Shown one piece after another: positions 1 through 7,449 of a DNA stretch of 9,797 nt; position 1 is the first letter of the stretch, and each line of letters opens with the position of its first letter. This DNA is from Hydrogenothermaceae bacterium (GTDB lineage Bacteria > Aquificota > Aquificia > Aquificales > Hydrogenothermaceae), in NCBI GenBank assembly GCA_027052485.1, contig JALUFA010000157.1, positions 1 through 9,797 of the forward strand, given 5' to 3'. The position numbers were made by a program, and so were the translations under genes. The notes under the pieces were generated by a model. That model ran no database searches. It worked only from the letters and a program-made list of their open reading frames with translations, and was not told where the DNA came from.

Positions 1-2
1 TG

Positions 3-1310
3 TCTATGTTAGGAACTAACGTAATTACAGAAGTTTTTGTTATTTTAGGGATTGTCGCTATTCTGCTTTACAGAGATTGGAAATTGTTTTTAATTTTACT
101 TTTCGCCGTTCCATTACTTTCTATAGCTCTTAACTACTTTGGGGAAAAGAGAAAGATATACTCCCAAAAACTACAGGAAAGTATGTCAAGTTATACTCAG
201 ATTTTAAATCAGGTAATAACTGGATTTGAGTTAATAAAGCTGTACAGTAAAGAAATTTTTAAAAAAATCTTTTCTAGGATAAATAATGAACTTTACGAAC
301 GGCAGAAAAAAAACTCCTTCTATGAGACGGTCTATCTTGGTTCAGTGGAACTTATTGCTTATGCGGCAACAGCTGGCATTATATTTTATGGTGGTTATAG
401 GATAATAAAAGGAGAAATAACTCCAGGAGATTTCTTCTCTTTTCTTGGAGGAGTTTTAATTTTGGTAAATTCCCTTCAAACCCTCCAAAGAGGTGCAGTT
501 CAGTTAAAGGCTCTATCTCCTGTTATAGATAGGATTCAATTTTTGCTTAACCTCCCAGAAGAAAAAGAGGAAGGCGTAGAGTTTAAAGGGCTAAAAGATA
601 AAATCCAGTATAAAAATATAAACCTAAAGATCGGAGAAAATCACATTTTGAAGGATATTAACCTTACAATTAAGAAAGGAGAAAAACTAGGAATAATAGG
701 TCTTACAGGGTCTGGCAAATCTACCCTTGTAAAGCTGATACCAGCGTTGATAAAAAACTTTGATGGAAAGCTTTTAATAGATGATTTTGATGTTCGTGAG
801 TACAACGTCTCATCTTTAAGAAAACATATTGGTATGGTTTCTCAGGATGTTTTTATATTTAACGATACCCTTAGAAACAACCTTTTAATTGCCAAACCTG
901 ATGCTACAGATGAAGAACTTATTGAAGCCTTGAAAAAGGCAAAGGCTGATTTTGTTTTTAAACTGGAAAAAGGATTAGACACAGTTTTAGGAGAAAGAGG
1001 TTCAAGACTTTCTGGAGGAGAACGCCAGAGAATAGCAATAGCAAGACTATTTTTAAAGAACCCTGATATTATTATCATTGATGAGGGAACATCCGCCTTG
1101 GATGTAGAAACTGAAGAGTACATAATGGATGAGATAAGAAGGGAGTTTGCAGATAGAACTATATTTATGATAACCCACAGGCTTAAAATGCTTGATATTG
1201 TAAATAGGGTTGTAGTAATGGAAAATGGAAAAATAGTAGAAGAGGGAACAAAAGAAGAGCTTTTAGAGAGAAAAGGAATCTTTTACAAGTTCTGTACTCT
1301 ATCTGGCTAG
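3..1310 (+). CDS. ABC exporter half-transporter (MsbA-like), 5' truncated
   Basis: A fused permease-ATPase subunit that would act as a dimer in the inner membrane, moving a lipid or other hydrophobic substrate outward. The frame is open to the window edge, and the first Met at 6 lies inside the membrane domain, so roughly 140-150 N-terminal residues are missing. Counting from that Met, 1-180 holds the remaining membrane helices (about 8-45 and 110-160). The nucleotide-binding domain follows: Walker A GLTGSGKST 232-240, Q-loop Gln280, signature LSGGE from 335, Walker B ending Asp359 with catalytic Glu360, D-loop SALD, switch His391. ATP hydrolysis residues are intact, but the A-loop Tyr that stacks on adenine is Ile209 (see findings). 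The stop TAG shares CTAG with the argJ stop on the other strand. MsbA (lipid A export) is plausible in a Gram-negative, but other exporters look alike and no neighbour settles the substrate. Confidence 0.9.
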   Translation, partial: SMLGTNVITEVFVILGIVAILLYRDWKLFLILLFAVPLLSIALNYFGEKRKIYSQKLQESMSSYTQILNQVITGFELIKLYSKEIFKKIFSRINNELYERQKKNSFYETVYLGSVELIAYAATAGIIFYGGYRIIKGEITPGDFFSFLGGVLILVNSLQTLQRGAVQLKALSPVIDRIQFLLNLPEEKEEGVEFKGLKDKIQYKNINLKIGENHILKDINLTIKKGEKLGIIGLTGSGKSTLVKLIPALIKNFDGKLLIDDFDVREYNVSSLRKHIGMVSQDVFIFNDTLRNNLLIAKPDATDEELIEALKKAKADFVFKLEKGLDTVLGERGSRLSGGERQRIAIARLFLKNPDIIIIDEGTSALDVETEEYIMDEIRREFADRTIFMITHRLKMLDIVNRVVVMENGKIVEEGTKEELLERKGIFYKFCTLSG

Positions 1311-2470
1311 GTGGTATACTCTGCGTTTATTCTTATGTACTCGTACGTTAAATCACAGGTGTAGTAAGTCCACTCTCCCTCTCCACGATTTAGATAAAGG
1401 TCTATAACTACTTCTCTGTGGGTTTTTAGGTACTCGCTGGCTTTTTCTCTATCAAACTCCTTTGGCTCTCCATCGTAAAGTAGAAAATCTCCAAGGTACA
1501 ACTTAACTTTTGAAAAGTCTATATCTAGGTGCAGTTGTCCTACAGCTGATAGTATTCTTCCCCAGTTTGGGTCGTTGCCAAACATTGCAGTTTTAAATAG
1601 GTTTGACAAAGATATAGCCTCTCCTACTTTTTTTGCCTCTTCATTCTCTTTTGCCGAGTGAACGTTTATCTGTATTAACTTTGTAGCCCCCTCTCCGTCT
1701 TTTACTATCATCTTGGCAAGTTCAACAGCTGCCTTTTCAATGTTTTCCTTTACCTCAGCAATGTTTTCCTCACTTACTTTTATTCCCGACTCACCAGTGG
1801 CGACAATCACAAACGAGTCATTTGTACTTTCACAACCATCAACATCTATTGAGTTAAAACTTTTAGCTGTAATGTCCTTCATGAGGGTATTAAGAGTTTC
1901 GTTATCAATGTCTAAATCTGTAAACACATAAGCCAGCATCGTTGCCATGTTTGGGTGTATCATGCCAGCACCTTTGGCAATACCAACAATGCTGTACTCT
2001 TTTCCATTTAGAGTGTGTTTTGAAGAGTAGTACTTAGGAAAACTGTCTGTTGTCATTATTGCCCTTGCAGCTTTTTCTAAGTCTAACTGTTGTAAGTTTT
2101 TACAGGCTTGATTTATACCTTTCTCTACCTTATCCATCGGAAGCTGGACGCCAATAACTCCTGTGGAAAAAACCAATACCTGATTTTGAGGGATACCTAA
2201 ATTCTCAGCTACAAGCTGTGCCATTTTTTTAGCGTTTTCTAAGCCTCTTTTTCCCGTTGCGGCATTTGCATTCCCACTATTGACAACAATAGCTGAAATC
2301 TTATCTGTCTGTTTGATAACCTGCCTGTCGTATATTACTGGAGCCGCAGCCAGTGAGTTTTGGGTAAAAACTGCACTAAAAGAAGAGGGCTTAAATGCTA
2401 AAACGAGTATATCTTCCTCTCCTGAAGGTTTTAAACCGGCCTTTGCAACACCCATTTTTATTTCTAACAT
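1307..2470 (-). CDS. argJ: Glutamate N-acetyltransferase / ornithine acetyltransferase ArgJ
   Basis: Transfers the acetyl group of N-acetylornithine to glutamate, releasing ornithine and closing the acetyl cycle of arginine synthesis in the cytoplasm. Some family members also use acetyl-CoA (bifunctional); sequence alone does not settle which type this is. The 387 residues match the family. Visible landmarks: FTQN and AAPV near 35-44, VVNSGNANA 62-70, the oxyanion-hole pair Thr103-Gly104 in STGVIG, and KGAGMIHPNMATML, where Thr177 is the expected self-cleavage nucleophile. The precursor would split into alpha 1-176 and beta 177-387. FGNDPNWGR 297-305 and the tail CDLTYEYIRINAEY are also typical. 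The ATG at 2470 has AGAGG 11-12 bases upstream. A second ATG five codons in has no such site. Divergent from agmatine deiminase across 68 bp. Confidence 0.96.
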   Translation of the reverse strand: MLEIKMGVAKAGLKPSGEEDILVLAFKPSSFSAVFTQNSLAAAPVIYDRQVIKQTDKISAIVVNSGNANAATGKRGLENAKKMAQLVAENLGIPQNQVLVFSTGVIGVQLPMDKVEKGINQACKNLQQLDLEKAARAIMTTDSFPKYYSSKHTLNGKEYSIVGIAKGAGMIHPNMATMLAYVFTDLDIDNETLNTLMKDITAKSFNSIDVDGCESTNDSFVIVATGESGIKVSEENIAEVKENIEKAAVELAKMIVKDGEGATKLIQINVHSAKENEEAKKVGEAISLSNLFKTAMFGNDPNWGRILSAVGQLHLDIDFSKVKLYLGDFLLYDGEPKEFDREKASEYLKTHREVVIDLYLNRGEGEWTYYTCDLTYEYIRINAEYTT

Positions 2471-2538
2471 AATGACGGCAACCTCTAGGAAAGATTATGG
2501 TTTAATTATAAAATAAGTTTCATACAAGCGGAGTTTTA
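2471..2538. promoter_or_regulatory. Divergent argJ/aguA control region
   Basis: This 68-bp region must carry both leftward (argJ) and rightward (aguA) promoters. On the minus strand there is a perfect TATAAT at 2510-2505, followed by a leader of about 25-30 bases. On the plus strand TATAAA at 2507-2512 overlaps it and would give a leader of about 20 bases. Neither has a convincing -35 box at 16-18 bases. The two -10 elements overlap, so if both are used, polymerase binding in the two directions would be mutually exclusive. No clear ArgR-type operator was recognised. The aguA ribosome binding site GGAG is at 2530-2533. Confidence 0.4.
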
Positions 2539-3564
2539 ATGGAATATAAAATATTGCCAGAGTGGTATCCTCACCATTCTACATGGACTACCTATCCCCA
2601 AAATCCAGAAACTTTTTTTGACAAACTTGATGAAGCAAAAGATGTATTCGTTAAGATGGTAAAACTTATCTCTGAAGGAGAAAAAGTCTATATAAATGTG
2701 GACGACGAAATTCAAAAAAGAGATTTAATTGCAAGATTAGAAAAGTTTAACGTCTCTCCAAAAAACATACAGATAAATATCATTCCAACCAACGATGCTT
2801 GGCACAGAGATTATGGAGCTATAGTTGTAAAAGACCAAAATCAAAAGCCAGTAGGTCTAAACTTTCGTTTCAATAGTTGGGGAGGTAAGTATCCCTATGA
2901 GCTAGATGATAAAGTTGCATCCAAAATGTGTGAAACCTTAGGTATACCTGAAAAAAGAGTTGATATGGTTTTGGAAGGCGGAGCAATAGACACAAACGGC
3001 GAAGTTTTAATAACAACGGAGAGTTGCCTTTTAAACCCAAACCGTAATCCCCACTTAACAAAAGACCAGATAGAGGGGTATCTTAAAAATCTTTTTGGAG
3101 TAAAAAAAATCATCTGGCTAAAAGAAGGAATAGTAGGAGATGATACAGACGGTCATGTAGATGATATCACCAGATTTGTGAACGAAAATACCATAATCAC
3201 CGCAGTTGAGAATAACTCTAATGATAAAAATTTTGAACCATTGCAGAAAAATCTGGAGATTTTAAAGAAGGAAAACGAAAAGCTCAATAATAGGTTCACT
3301 ATCGAAACTCTTCCAATGCCAGAACCCCAGTACTATGATTTTCCTTTTGAAAAAAATTATCGCTTGCCTGCTAGTTATGCGAATTTTTACATCACCAACA
3401 AGTATATGATTATTCCAACTTTTAACTGCCCTCAAGATAAAGAAGCCATTGATAAACTTCAACGTATATTTCTTGACAAAGAGGTTGTGGGCTTATATGC
3501 TTATCCAATAATAGTGGGACTAGGAGCTTTCCATTGTTTAACAATGCAAGTGCCAAGGTTATAG
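2539..3564 (+). CDS. aguA: Agmatine deiminase (peptidylarginine deiminase-type fold)
   Basis: Hydrolyses agmatine to N-carbamoylputrescine and ammonia, a step from arginine to putrescine. Cytoplasmic, 341 residues, full length. Motifs in order: PEWYPHHSTW 7-16; NDAWHRDYGA 85-94 with the substrate-binding Asp86 and Arg90/Asp91; FNSWGGKYP 111-119; EGG 146-148; catalytic DGHVD with His206 and Asp208; and the C-terminal nucleophile Cys333 in FHCLTMQ. The family more often has GGGxIHC before the Cys; here it is GLGAFHC, a mild variation. GGAG sits 5 bases before the ATG. The stop TAG forms part of the next gene's ribosome binding site, so the gene probably heads a three-gene operon. No N-carbamoylputrescine amidohydrolase (aguB) is in the window. 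Divergence from argJ supports an arginine/polyamine role. Other guanidine-modifying enzymes share the fold, but the motif set favours agmatine. Confidence 0.93.
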   Translation: MEYKILPEWYPHHSTWTTYPQNPETFFDKLDEAKDVFVKMVKLISEGEKVYINVDDEIQKRDLIARLEKFNVSPKNIQINIIPTNDAWHRDYGAIVVKDQNQKPVGLNFRFNSWGGKYPYELDDKVASKMCETLGIPEKRVDMVLEGGAIDTNGEVLITTESCLLNPNRNPHLTKDQIEGYLKNLFGVKKIIWLKEGIVGDDTDGHVDDITRFVNENTIITAVENNSNDKNFEPLQKNLEILKKENEKLNNRFTIETLPMPEPQYYDFPFEKNYRLPASYANFYITNKYMIIPTFNCPQDKEAIDKLQRIFLDKEVVGLYAYPIIVGLGAFHCLTMQVPRL

Positions 3565-3568
3565 GAGA
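3563..3568 (+). promoter_or_regulatory. Ribosome binding site overlapping aguA stop codon
   Basis: AGGAGA lies 5-6 bases before the ATG at 3574, and its first bases are the last two of the aguA TAG stop. A ribosome ending on aguA therefore sits on the initiation site of the next gene, which points to translational coupling. Confidence 0.7.
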
Positions 3569-3573
3569 AAGCT

Positions 3574-4029
3574 ATGGCGGAGTTAATTTTAACCATCCAC
3601 ATTATCGTAGCGTCTTTCTGGATTGGGGGAATGCTGTTTATGGCTTTGGTACTTTCTCCATACGTGAGAAAACTTCCCCAAAGTACACAAGCTTTTCAAG
3701 AGGTTGGTAGGAGATATAGTCTATGGGGAACGGTTATTGGTCTTCCTGTTTTGTTTATAACAGGTTTATTTAACATTAAATTTATAAGTGGATTAAATCC
3801 GTTTGGATTTTGGAGTGTAAATGCTCCCTACGTTCAAACATTAAAAATTAAGCTTGGACTGTTCTTTTTAACGGTTGTTTTAGCTGTTATACATGACTTT
3901 TATTTCGGGCAGAGAGCTCATTTATCGCCAAAATATAAGAATATATCAAGGATTTTAGGGATTTTAAATCTGATAGTTGGTATTCTTATCATATACTTTG
4001 CTGTAAAACTTAGATTAGGTGGCTGCTAA
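3574..4029 (+). CDS. Four-helix membrane protein, CopD/HemJ-like
   Basis: A 151-residue integral membrane protein with four predicted helices (about 2-28, 47-68, 88-109, 121-146) and short loops. Helix 1 has the layout HIIVASFWIGGMLF with His9 near its start, followed by a Pro-Tyr-Val-Arg loop. Helix 3 carries KIKLGLFF and then His107 in VIHDFYFG. This pattern of one His in the first and one in the third helix with a Gly-Gly turn is shared by CopD-domain copper-resistance proteins and the HemJ-type protoporphyrinogen oxidases, some of which bind heme b. I read it as a member of that broad group, possibly heme-binding. It is not a clear HemJ, and the actual function is unknown. It lies 9 bases after agmatine deiminase and 1 base before the next membrane gene, so co-expression is very likely. 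Confidence 0.75.
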   Translation: MAELILTIHIIVASFWIGGMLFMALVLSPYVRKLPQSTQAFQEVGRRYSLWGTVIGLPVLFITGLFNIKFISGLNPFGFWSVNAPYVQTLKIKLGLFFLTVVLAVIHDFYFGQRAHLSPKYKNISRILGILNLIVGILIIYFAVKLRLGGC

Positions 4030-4030
4030 G

Positions 4031-5191
4031 ATGTTTTATGTTTCTAGGGTTTCTTTACTTTTTTTTATGCTTGCTATCGTTGACCTTTTTTTAGGTCTTT
4101 ATATAAAGGCAACTAATGCAAACTTTATTTCCTACGCTTACATGTTGATTTTTGGCTTTGTTCTCAGCACTATAATAGGCGCCTACTACCAGATTTTGCC
4201 CAACTCCCAGCAGGTTAAACTGCCGTTAGAAAAGTTTAGTTATCTGGTGTTTTTACTTTCTACAATAAGCTCCTCGTACCTGTTTTTTGGAAATTTTACA
4301 TTTGCATTTATGTTTTTGGTTGCTACTATCTATGCATTTTTAATCCACATACTTACAGTTATAAGGAACTTAAAACCATTAACGGTAAAGTATCTAGCGT
4401 TTTCCATTATTTACCTTTCTCTGCTGCCAATACTTCTTATGATGAAAATTAAAGGTGTGCCCCTCAATGTAAGTGTGATAGTCCACATGTTTACGTTAGG
4501 GGTTATGGTAAATGCAATATGGGGCGTTCAAACTGCATGGATACCAATGATTTATATGCAAACGCTGGGGCAGACTAAGCTAAAGCGTGTGGTGATAAAC
4601 TCTCAGGTTTACCTATATCAATTTTTGGTACTGCTAACTTTAGTTGGGTTTTACACTGCAAACCTTAAGATGATTGCAGGCATGGCTATGTTAATACTTG
4701 CTTTAGATATACTGTTTTTGAAGTTTGTGGTTTATGACTCTATAAAGCCCCAGTTAAAGCTCCAAGGTCTTCCTTACCAGATTAAGTTTTTTTTGGCCGG
4801 CCATATCTTTTTTGTTATCGGGCTTATTTTAGCCCATGTGATGGCTGTAGCAAATAAGTTTTCTTTTATTGGGCTTCACATAGACTTTATGCTTCTTGGA
4901 TTTGGATTTTTTACTATTGTTGGTGGAATGGTTCACCTGATACCAAGGATTATCTGGAATATGGTCTACATAAGAAAAGCTCAGCAGATGAAAAACGTAC
5001 CAAATGTAAAAGGAGTAATTTCAAGGCAGAAGGCAGAGAAGCTCTTTTGGGTAGCTCTTGCTGGATACATACTTTTTATAGTAGCAGATATCACTCTTGG
5101 AAGCTTACCTTCTGCCCTGATTTTTGGTTTAGCTGAGGGATACGTACTGTTTAGTTTCTGGTACGACTTTTATAGGCTATATTCCCTTTAA
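4031..5191 (+). CDS. 12-helix membrane protein, heme-copper oxidase subunit I-like (degenerate)
   Basis: A 386-residue protein with about 12 predicted helices: 7-26, 32-56, 69-87, 90-112, 119-139, 147-173, 193-210, 213-235, 251-275, 279-305, 336-357, 360-383. Helices 2, 6 and 10 each carry G-x7-G-x6-P (Gly42/Gly50/Pro57; Gly157/Gly165/Pro172; Gly290/Gly298/Pro305), with His152 before the second and His283 before the third. The first has Tyr35/Tyr37 instead. Other His: 106, 258, 269, 302. Helix count and repeat placement match heme-copper oxidase subunit I and NnrS-like relatives. There is no His-His pair in helix 7 and no helix-2 His, so it is unlikely to be an active terminal oxidase. Heme or copper binding, NO handling or assembly are guesses. 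I start it at ATG 4031, with AGGTGG 8 bases upstream and 1 base after the previous stop. A GTG at 4019 overlaps that gene and has no ribosome binding site. Confidence 0.7.
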   Translation: MFYVSRVSLLFFMLAIVDLFLGLYIKATNANFISYAYMLIFGFVLSTIIGAYYQILPNSQQVKLPLEKFSYLVFLLSTISSSYLFFGNFTFAFMFLVATIYAFLIHILTVIRNLKPLTVKYLAFSIIYLSLLPILLMMKIKGVPLNVSVIVHMFTLGVMVNAIWGVQTAWIPMIYMQTLGQTKLKRVVINSQVYLYQFLVLLTLVGFYTANLKMIAGMAMLILALDILFLKFVVYDSIKPQLKLQGLPYQIKFFLAGHIFFVIGLILAHVMAVANKFSFIGLHIDFMLLGFGFFTIVGGMVHLIPRIIWNMVYIRKAQQMKNVPNVKGVISRQKAEKLFWVALAGYILFIVADITLGSLPSALIFGLAEGYVLFSFWYDFYRLYSL

Positions 5192-5193
5192 AC

Positions 5194-5427
5194 TTACTTT
5201 ATAAACTTAAGGTAGCCTTTATTCATCTGCATTATGAGGTAAGCAACTTCTGTGGCAGAAAGTTTTAGGGATACCTTTTTATTGTTTTCTCTATCTCCCT
5301 TTTTGCCTTCCTCAATAGTAAAAAACGCTCCATCATCGGTAAACTGAAGGGTTAGCTTTTTCCACTCTCCAGTTTTTTCGTTGTACCTGAATAGTTCGGT
5401 TTTTCTAGGGTCTTTCTCTTTTTCCAT
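5194..5427 (-). CDS. Small hypothetical protein downstream of uvrB
   Basis: A 77-residue charged, soluble protein that I do not recognise. The N-terminal half (about 11-41) alternates hydrophobic and polar residues with turns at EKTG and DDG, as in three beta strands. A Lys/Glu/Asn-rich loop (42-50) follows, then KVSLKLSATEVAYLIM, a strand leading into an amphipathic helix, and a short aromatic tail. It is slightly basic, with no Cys, signal peptide or membrane segment. AAAGGAG lies 9 bases before the ATG, supporting real translation. It starts 33 bases after the uvrB stop on the same strand, so it probably shares the uvrB transcript. Two bases separate its stop from that of the convergent membrane gene. 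The beta-then-helix plan recalls small single-strand nucleic-acid-binding proteins of thermophiles, but that is only an impression. Confidence 0.75.
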   Translation of the reverse strand: MEKEKDPRKTELFRYNEKTGEWKKLTLQFTDDGAFFTIEEGKKGDRENNKKVSLKLSATEVAYLIMQMNKGYLKFIK

Positions 5428-5460
5428 GCTTACAATCTCCTTTTAGTTTGATTTTCTGAT

Positions 5461-7449
5461 TTATAGGCTTACTGCCAGTTTTTTTAGTTTTTCTATCTTA
5501 TCTCTTAGCTGGGCTGCTTTTTCAAACTCCCAGTTCTTAGCATGCTCCCACATCTGCTTTTCTAGCTTTTCTATCTCTTGGAGGAGTTCTTCCTCTGATG
5601 AAATTTCCGGAGGTATGTCCTCTATATACTCTTTTATGCCAAGTTCCTCTAGGTTTATTAAGTCCTTTACCTCTTTCTTTATCGTTTGAGGGGTTATTCC
5701 GTTTTTTTCGTTGTACTCCTGCTGTATCTTTCTTCTTCTGTTTGTTTCCTCTATAGCCTTTTCCATTGCCGGTGTGATTTTATCAGCGTAAAGGATGGCT
5801 TTTCCATGTACGTTTCTTGCAGCTCTTCCTATTATCTGAATTAACGCTGTTGTTGACCTTAAAAATCCTTGTTTATCTGCATCTAAAACTGCCACTAAAG
5901 AAACTTCTGGCATATCTATCCCTTCTCTTAATAAGTTAACCCCGACAATAACATCGTATTTTCCTTCTCTAGTTTCTTTTATAATTTTTGCTCTTTCTAT
6001 CGTATCTATCTCCGAGTGAAGGTATATAGCTTTAATATCTCTTTCCTGTAGGTAATCGGCAAGTCTTTCTGCCATCTTTTTTGTTAGTGTTATCACTATA
6101 GCTCTTTCATTTCTCTCTTTTACCTTCCAGATTTCGGAGATAAGGTCGTCTATCTGTCCTTCTGTTGGTTTTACTACTGCCTCTGGGTCTAGCAGTCCGG
6201 TTGGTCTAATTATCTGCTCTACTATAACCCCTTTACTTCTTTCAATCTCCCAGTCTGCAGGGGTAGCCGATACGTATATTGCCCTTTCTATCTTTTGTAA
6301 AAACTCATCAAACTTAAGAGGTCTGTTATCATAGGCAGATTTCATTCTCCAGCCGTACTTAACAAGGTTATCTTTTCGCCTTCTATCGCCGTTATACATT
6401 GCTCTAACCTGTGGTATCGTCACGTGGGATTCATCTACTATAAGTAAATAGTCATCTGGAAAGTAGTCTAGTAGTGTGTATGGGGCTTCTCCCGGCTTTC
6501 TTCCATCAAAGTACCTTGAGTAGTTCTCTATTCCCTTACACGTTCCAAGCTCTAGCATCATCTCTATATCGTAGTTTGTACGCTGCCAGAGACGGTTTGC
6601 CTCTATCTCTTTTCCTTGTTTTCTAAACTCCTCGACTTCTCTTTCAAGGTCTTTTTTTATGTTTTCTATTGCTTCCAGCATATCAGGTCGGGGTATTACG
6701 TAGTGAGACGCTGGAAAGATGACAGCTGTTTGTAAGCTTTTTTTAGGGCTTCTGTTAAAGATGTCTATCTCTGTTATACTTTCTATCTCATCTCCAAACA
6801 TCTCTATTCGCAGGATTGTATCTTCTGTATGTGAAGGTAAAATCTCTATTGTGTCTCCTTTTACTCTAAATGTTCCCCTTTTGAATGAGTAATCGTCGCG
6901 TACGTACTGTAGCTCTATAAGTTTTTTTAAAAGCTTTTGTCTATCTATCTCCTGTCCTACGTATAGATGTAGTCTCAGTTTTTCGTAAAACTCAGGGGTA
7001 CCAAGTCCGTAGATACACGAAACAGAAGCGACAACGATAGTGTCTGGCCTTTCTATAAGACTTCTAGTGGCTGAGTGGCGCAGTCTATCAATAGTGTCGT
7101 TTATTGAACTGTCCTTTTCTATGTAAACATCTTTTTCCGGTAGATACGCCTCTGGCTGGTAGTAATCGTAGTATGACACGAAGTACTCAACGGCGTTGTC
7201 TGGAAAAAACTCTTTTAATTCTCTGTAAAGCTGGGCTGCAAGGGTTTTGTTATGGGTTAGTACTAAGGCAGGTTTTCCGTACTTTTCTATAACATTGGCT
7301 ATTGTAAAACTCTTTCCTGTTCCGGTTGCTCCAAGTAGGACTTGCTCTTTTACCCCTTGCTTTAGGTTTGTGTATAGCTGATTTATTGCTTTTGGTTGGT
7401 CGCCTGAGGGTTTAAAAGGAGCTTTGAGGGTAAATGGAGATTTTGCCAT
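5461..7449 (-). CDS. uvrB: Excinuclease ABC subunit B (UvrB)
   Basis: The DNA damage-verifying helicase of nucleotide excision repair. It is loaded by UvrA, clamps DNA with a beta-hairpin and recruits UvrC for incision. Length 662 is normal and all expected parts are visible: Walker A GATGTGKS 40-47; beta-hairpin [12 protein letters not shown] 93-104; helicase motif II DESH 339-342; SATP 394-397; RPTGLLDP 415-422; motif V region [13 protein letters not shown] 503-515; motif [10 protein letters not shown] 538-545; and a C-terminal UVR domain (about 622-657, [13 protein letters not shown]) that contacts UvrC. The ATG at 7449 has AAAGGA about 8 bases upstream. The C-terminus is followed by a small gene 33 bases on. 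The upstream neighbour is a divergent bacteriohemerythrin gene. No LexA-type operator was recognised in the 99-bp upstream region. Confidence 0.98.
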   Translation of the reverse strand: MAKSPFTLKAPFKPSGDQPKAINQLYTNLKQGVKEQVLLGATGTGKSFTIANVIEKYGKPALVLTHNKTLAAQLYRELKEFFPDNAVEYFVSYYDYYQPEAYLPEKDVYIEKDSSINDTIDRLRHSATRSLIERPDTIVVASVSCIYGLGTPEFYEKLRLHLYVGQEIDRQKLLKKLIELQYVRDDYSFKRGTFRVKGDTIEILPSHTEDTILRIEMFGDEIESITEIDIFNRSPKKSLQTAVIFPASHYVIPRPDMLEAIENIKKDLEREVEEFRKQGKEIEANRLWQRTNYDIEMMLELGTCKGIENYSRYFDGRKPGEAPYTLLDYFPDDYLLIVDESHVTIPQVRAMYNGDRRRKDNLVKYGWRMKSAYDNRPLKFDEFLQKIERAIYVSATPADWEIERSKGVIVEQIIRPTGLLDPEAVVKPTEGQIDDLISEIWKVKERNERAIVITLTKKMAERLADYLQERDIKAIYLHSEIDTIERAKIIKETREGKYDVIVGVNLLREGIDMPEVSLVAVLDADKQGFLRSTTALIQIIGRAARNVHGKAILYADKITPAMEKAIEETNRRRKIQQEYNEKNGITPQTIKKEVKDLINLEELGIKEYIEDIPPEISSEEELLQEIEKLEKQMWEHAKNWEFEKAAQLRDKIEKLKKLAVSL

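Noticed and set aside
842..1123. Open antisense frame of 93 codons inside the ABC exporter
   Set aside because: It lies wholly opposite the ATPase domain, has low-complexity Ser-rich content and no ribosome binding site; the sense frame is certain.
1713..2516. Two plus-strand open frames (1713-1931, 2280-2516) opposite argJ
   Set aside because: Their composition mirrors argJ read in reverse and they have no homology-like motifs. The second ends just before aguA but overlaps the argJ start and control region.
2870..3462. Three minus-strand open frames within agmatine deiminase
   Set aside because: They overlap each other or the catalytic motifs of a certain gene and have no ribosome binding sites.
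4019..4030. GTG start 4 codons upstream for the 12-helix membrane protein
   Set aside because: No ribosome binding site precedes it. AGGTGG fits the ATG at 4031.
4794..4803. GC-rich perfect palindrome TGGCCGGCCA flanked by T runs, terminator-like
   Set aside because: It encodes Leu-Ala-Gly-His inside a predicted helix of the 12-helix protein. Without a loop the stem would be about 3 bp, so not a terminator.
7104..7292. Plus-strand open frame opposite the N-terminal part of uvrB
   Set aside because: It is antisense to the UvrB beta-hairpin region, a strongly constrained segment; no initiation signal.
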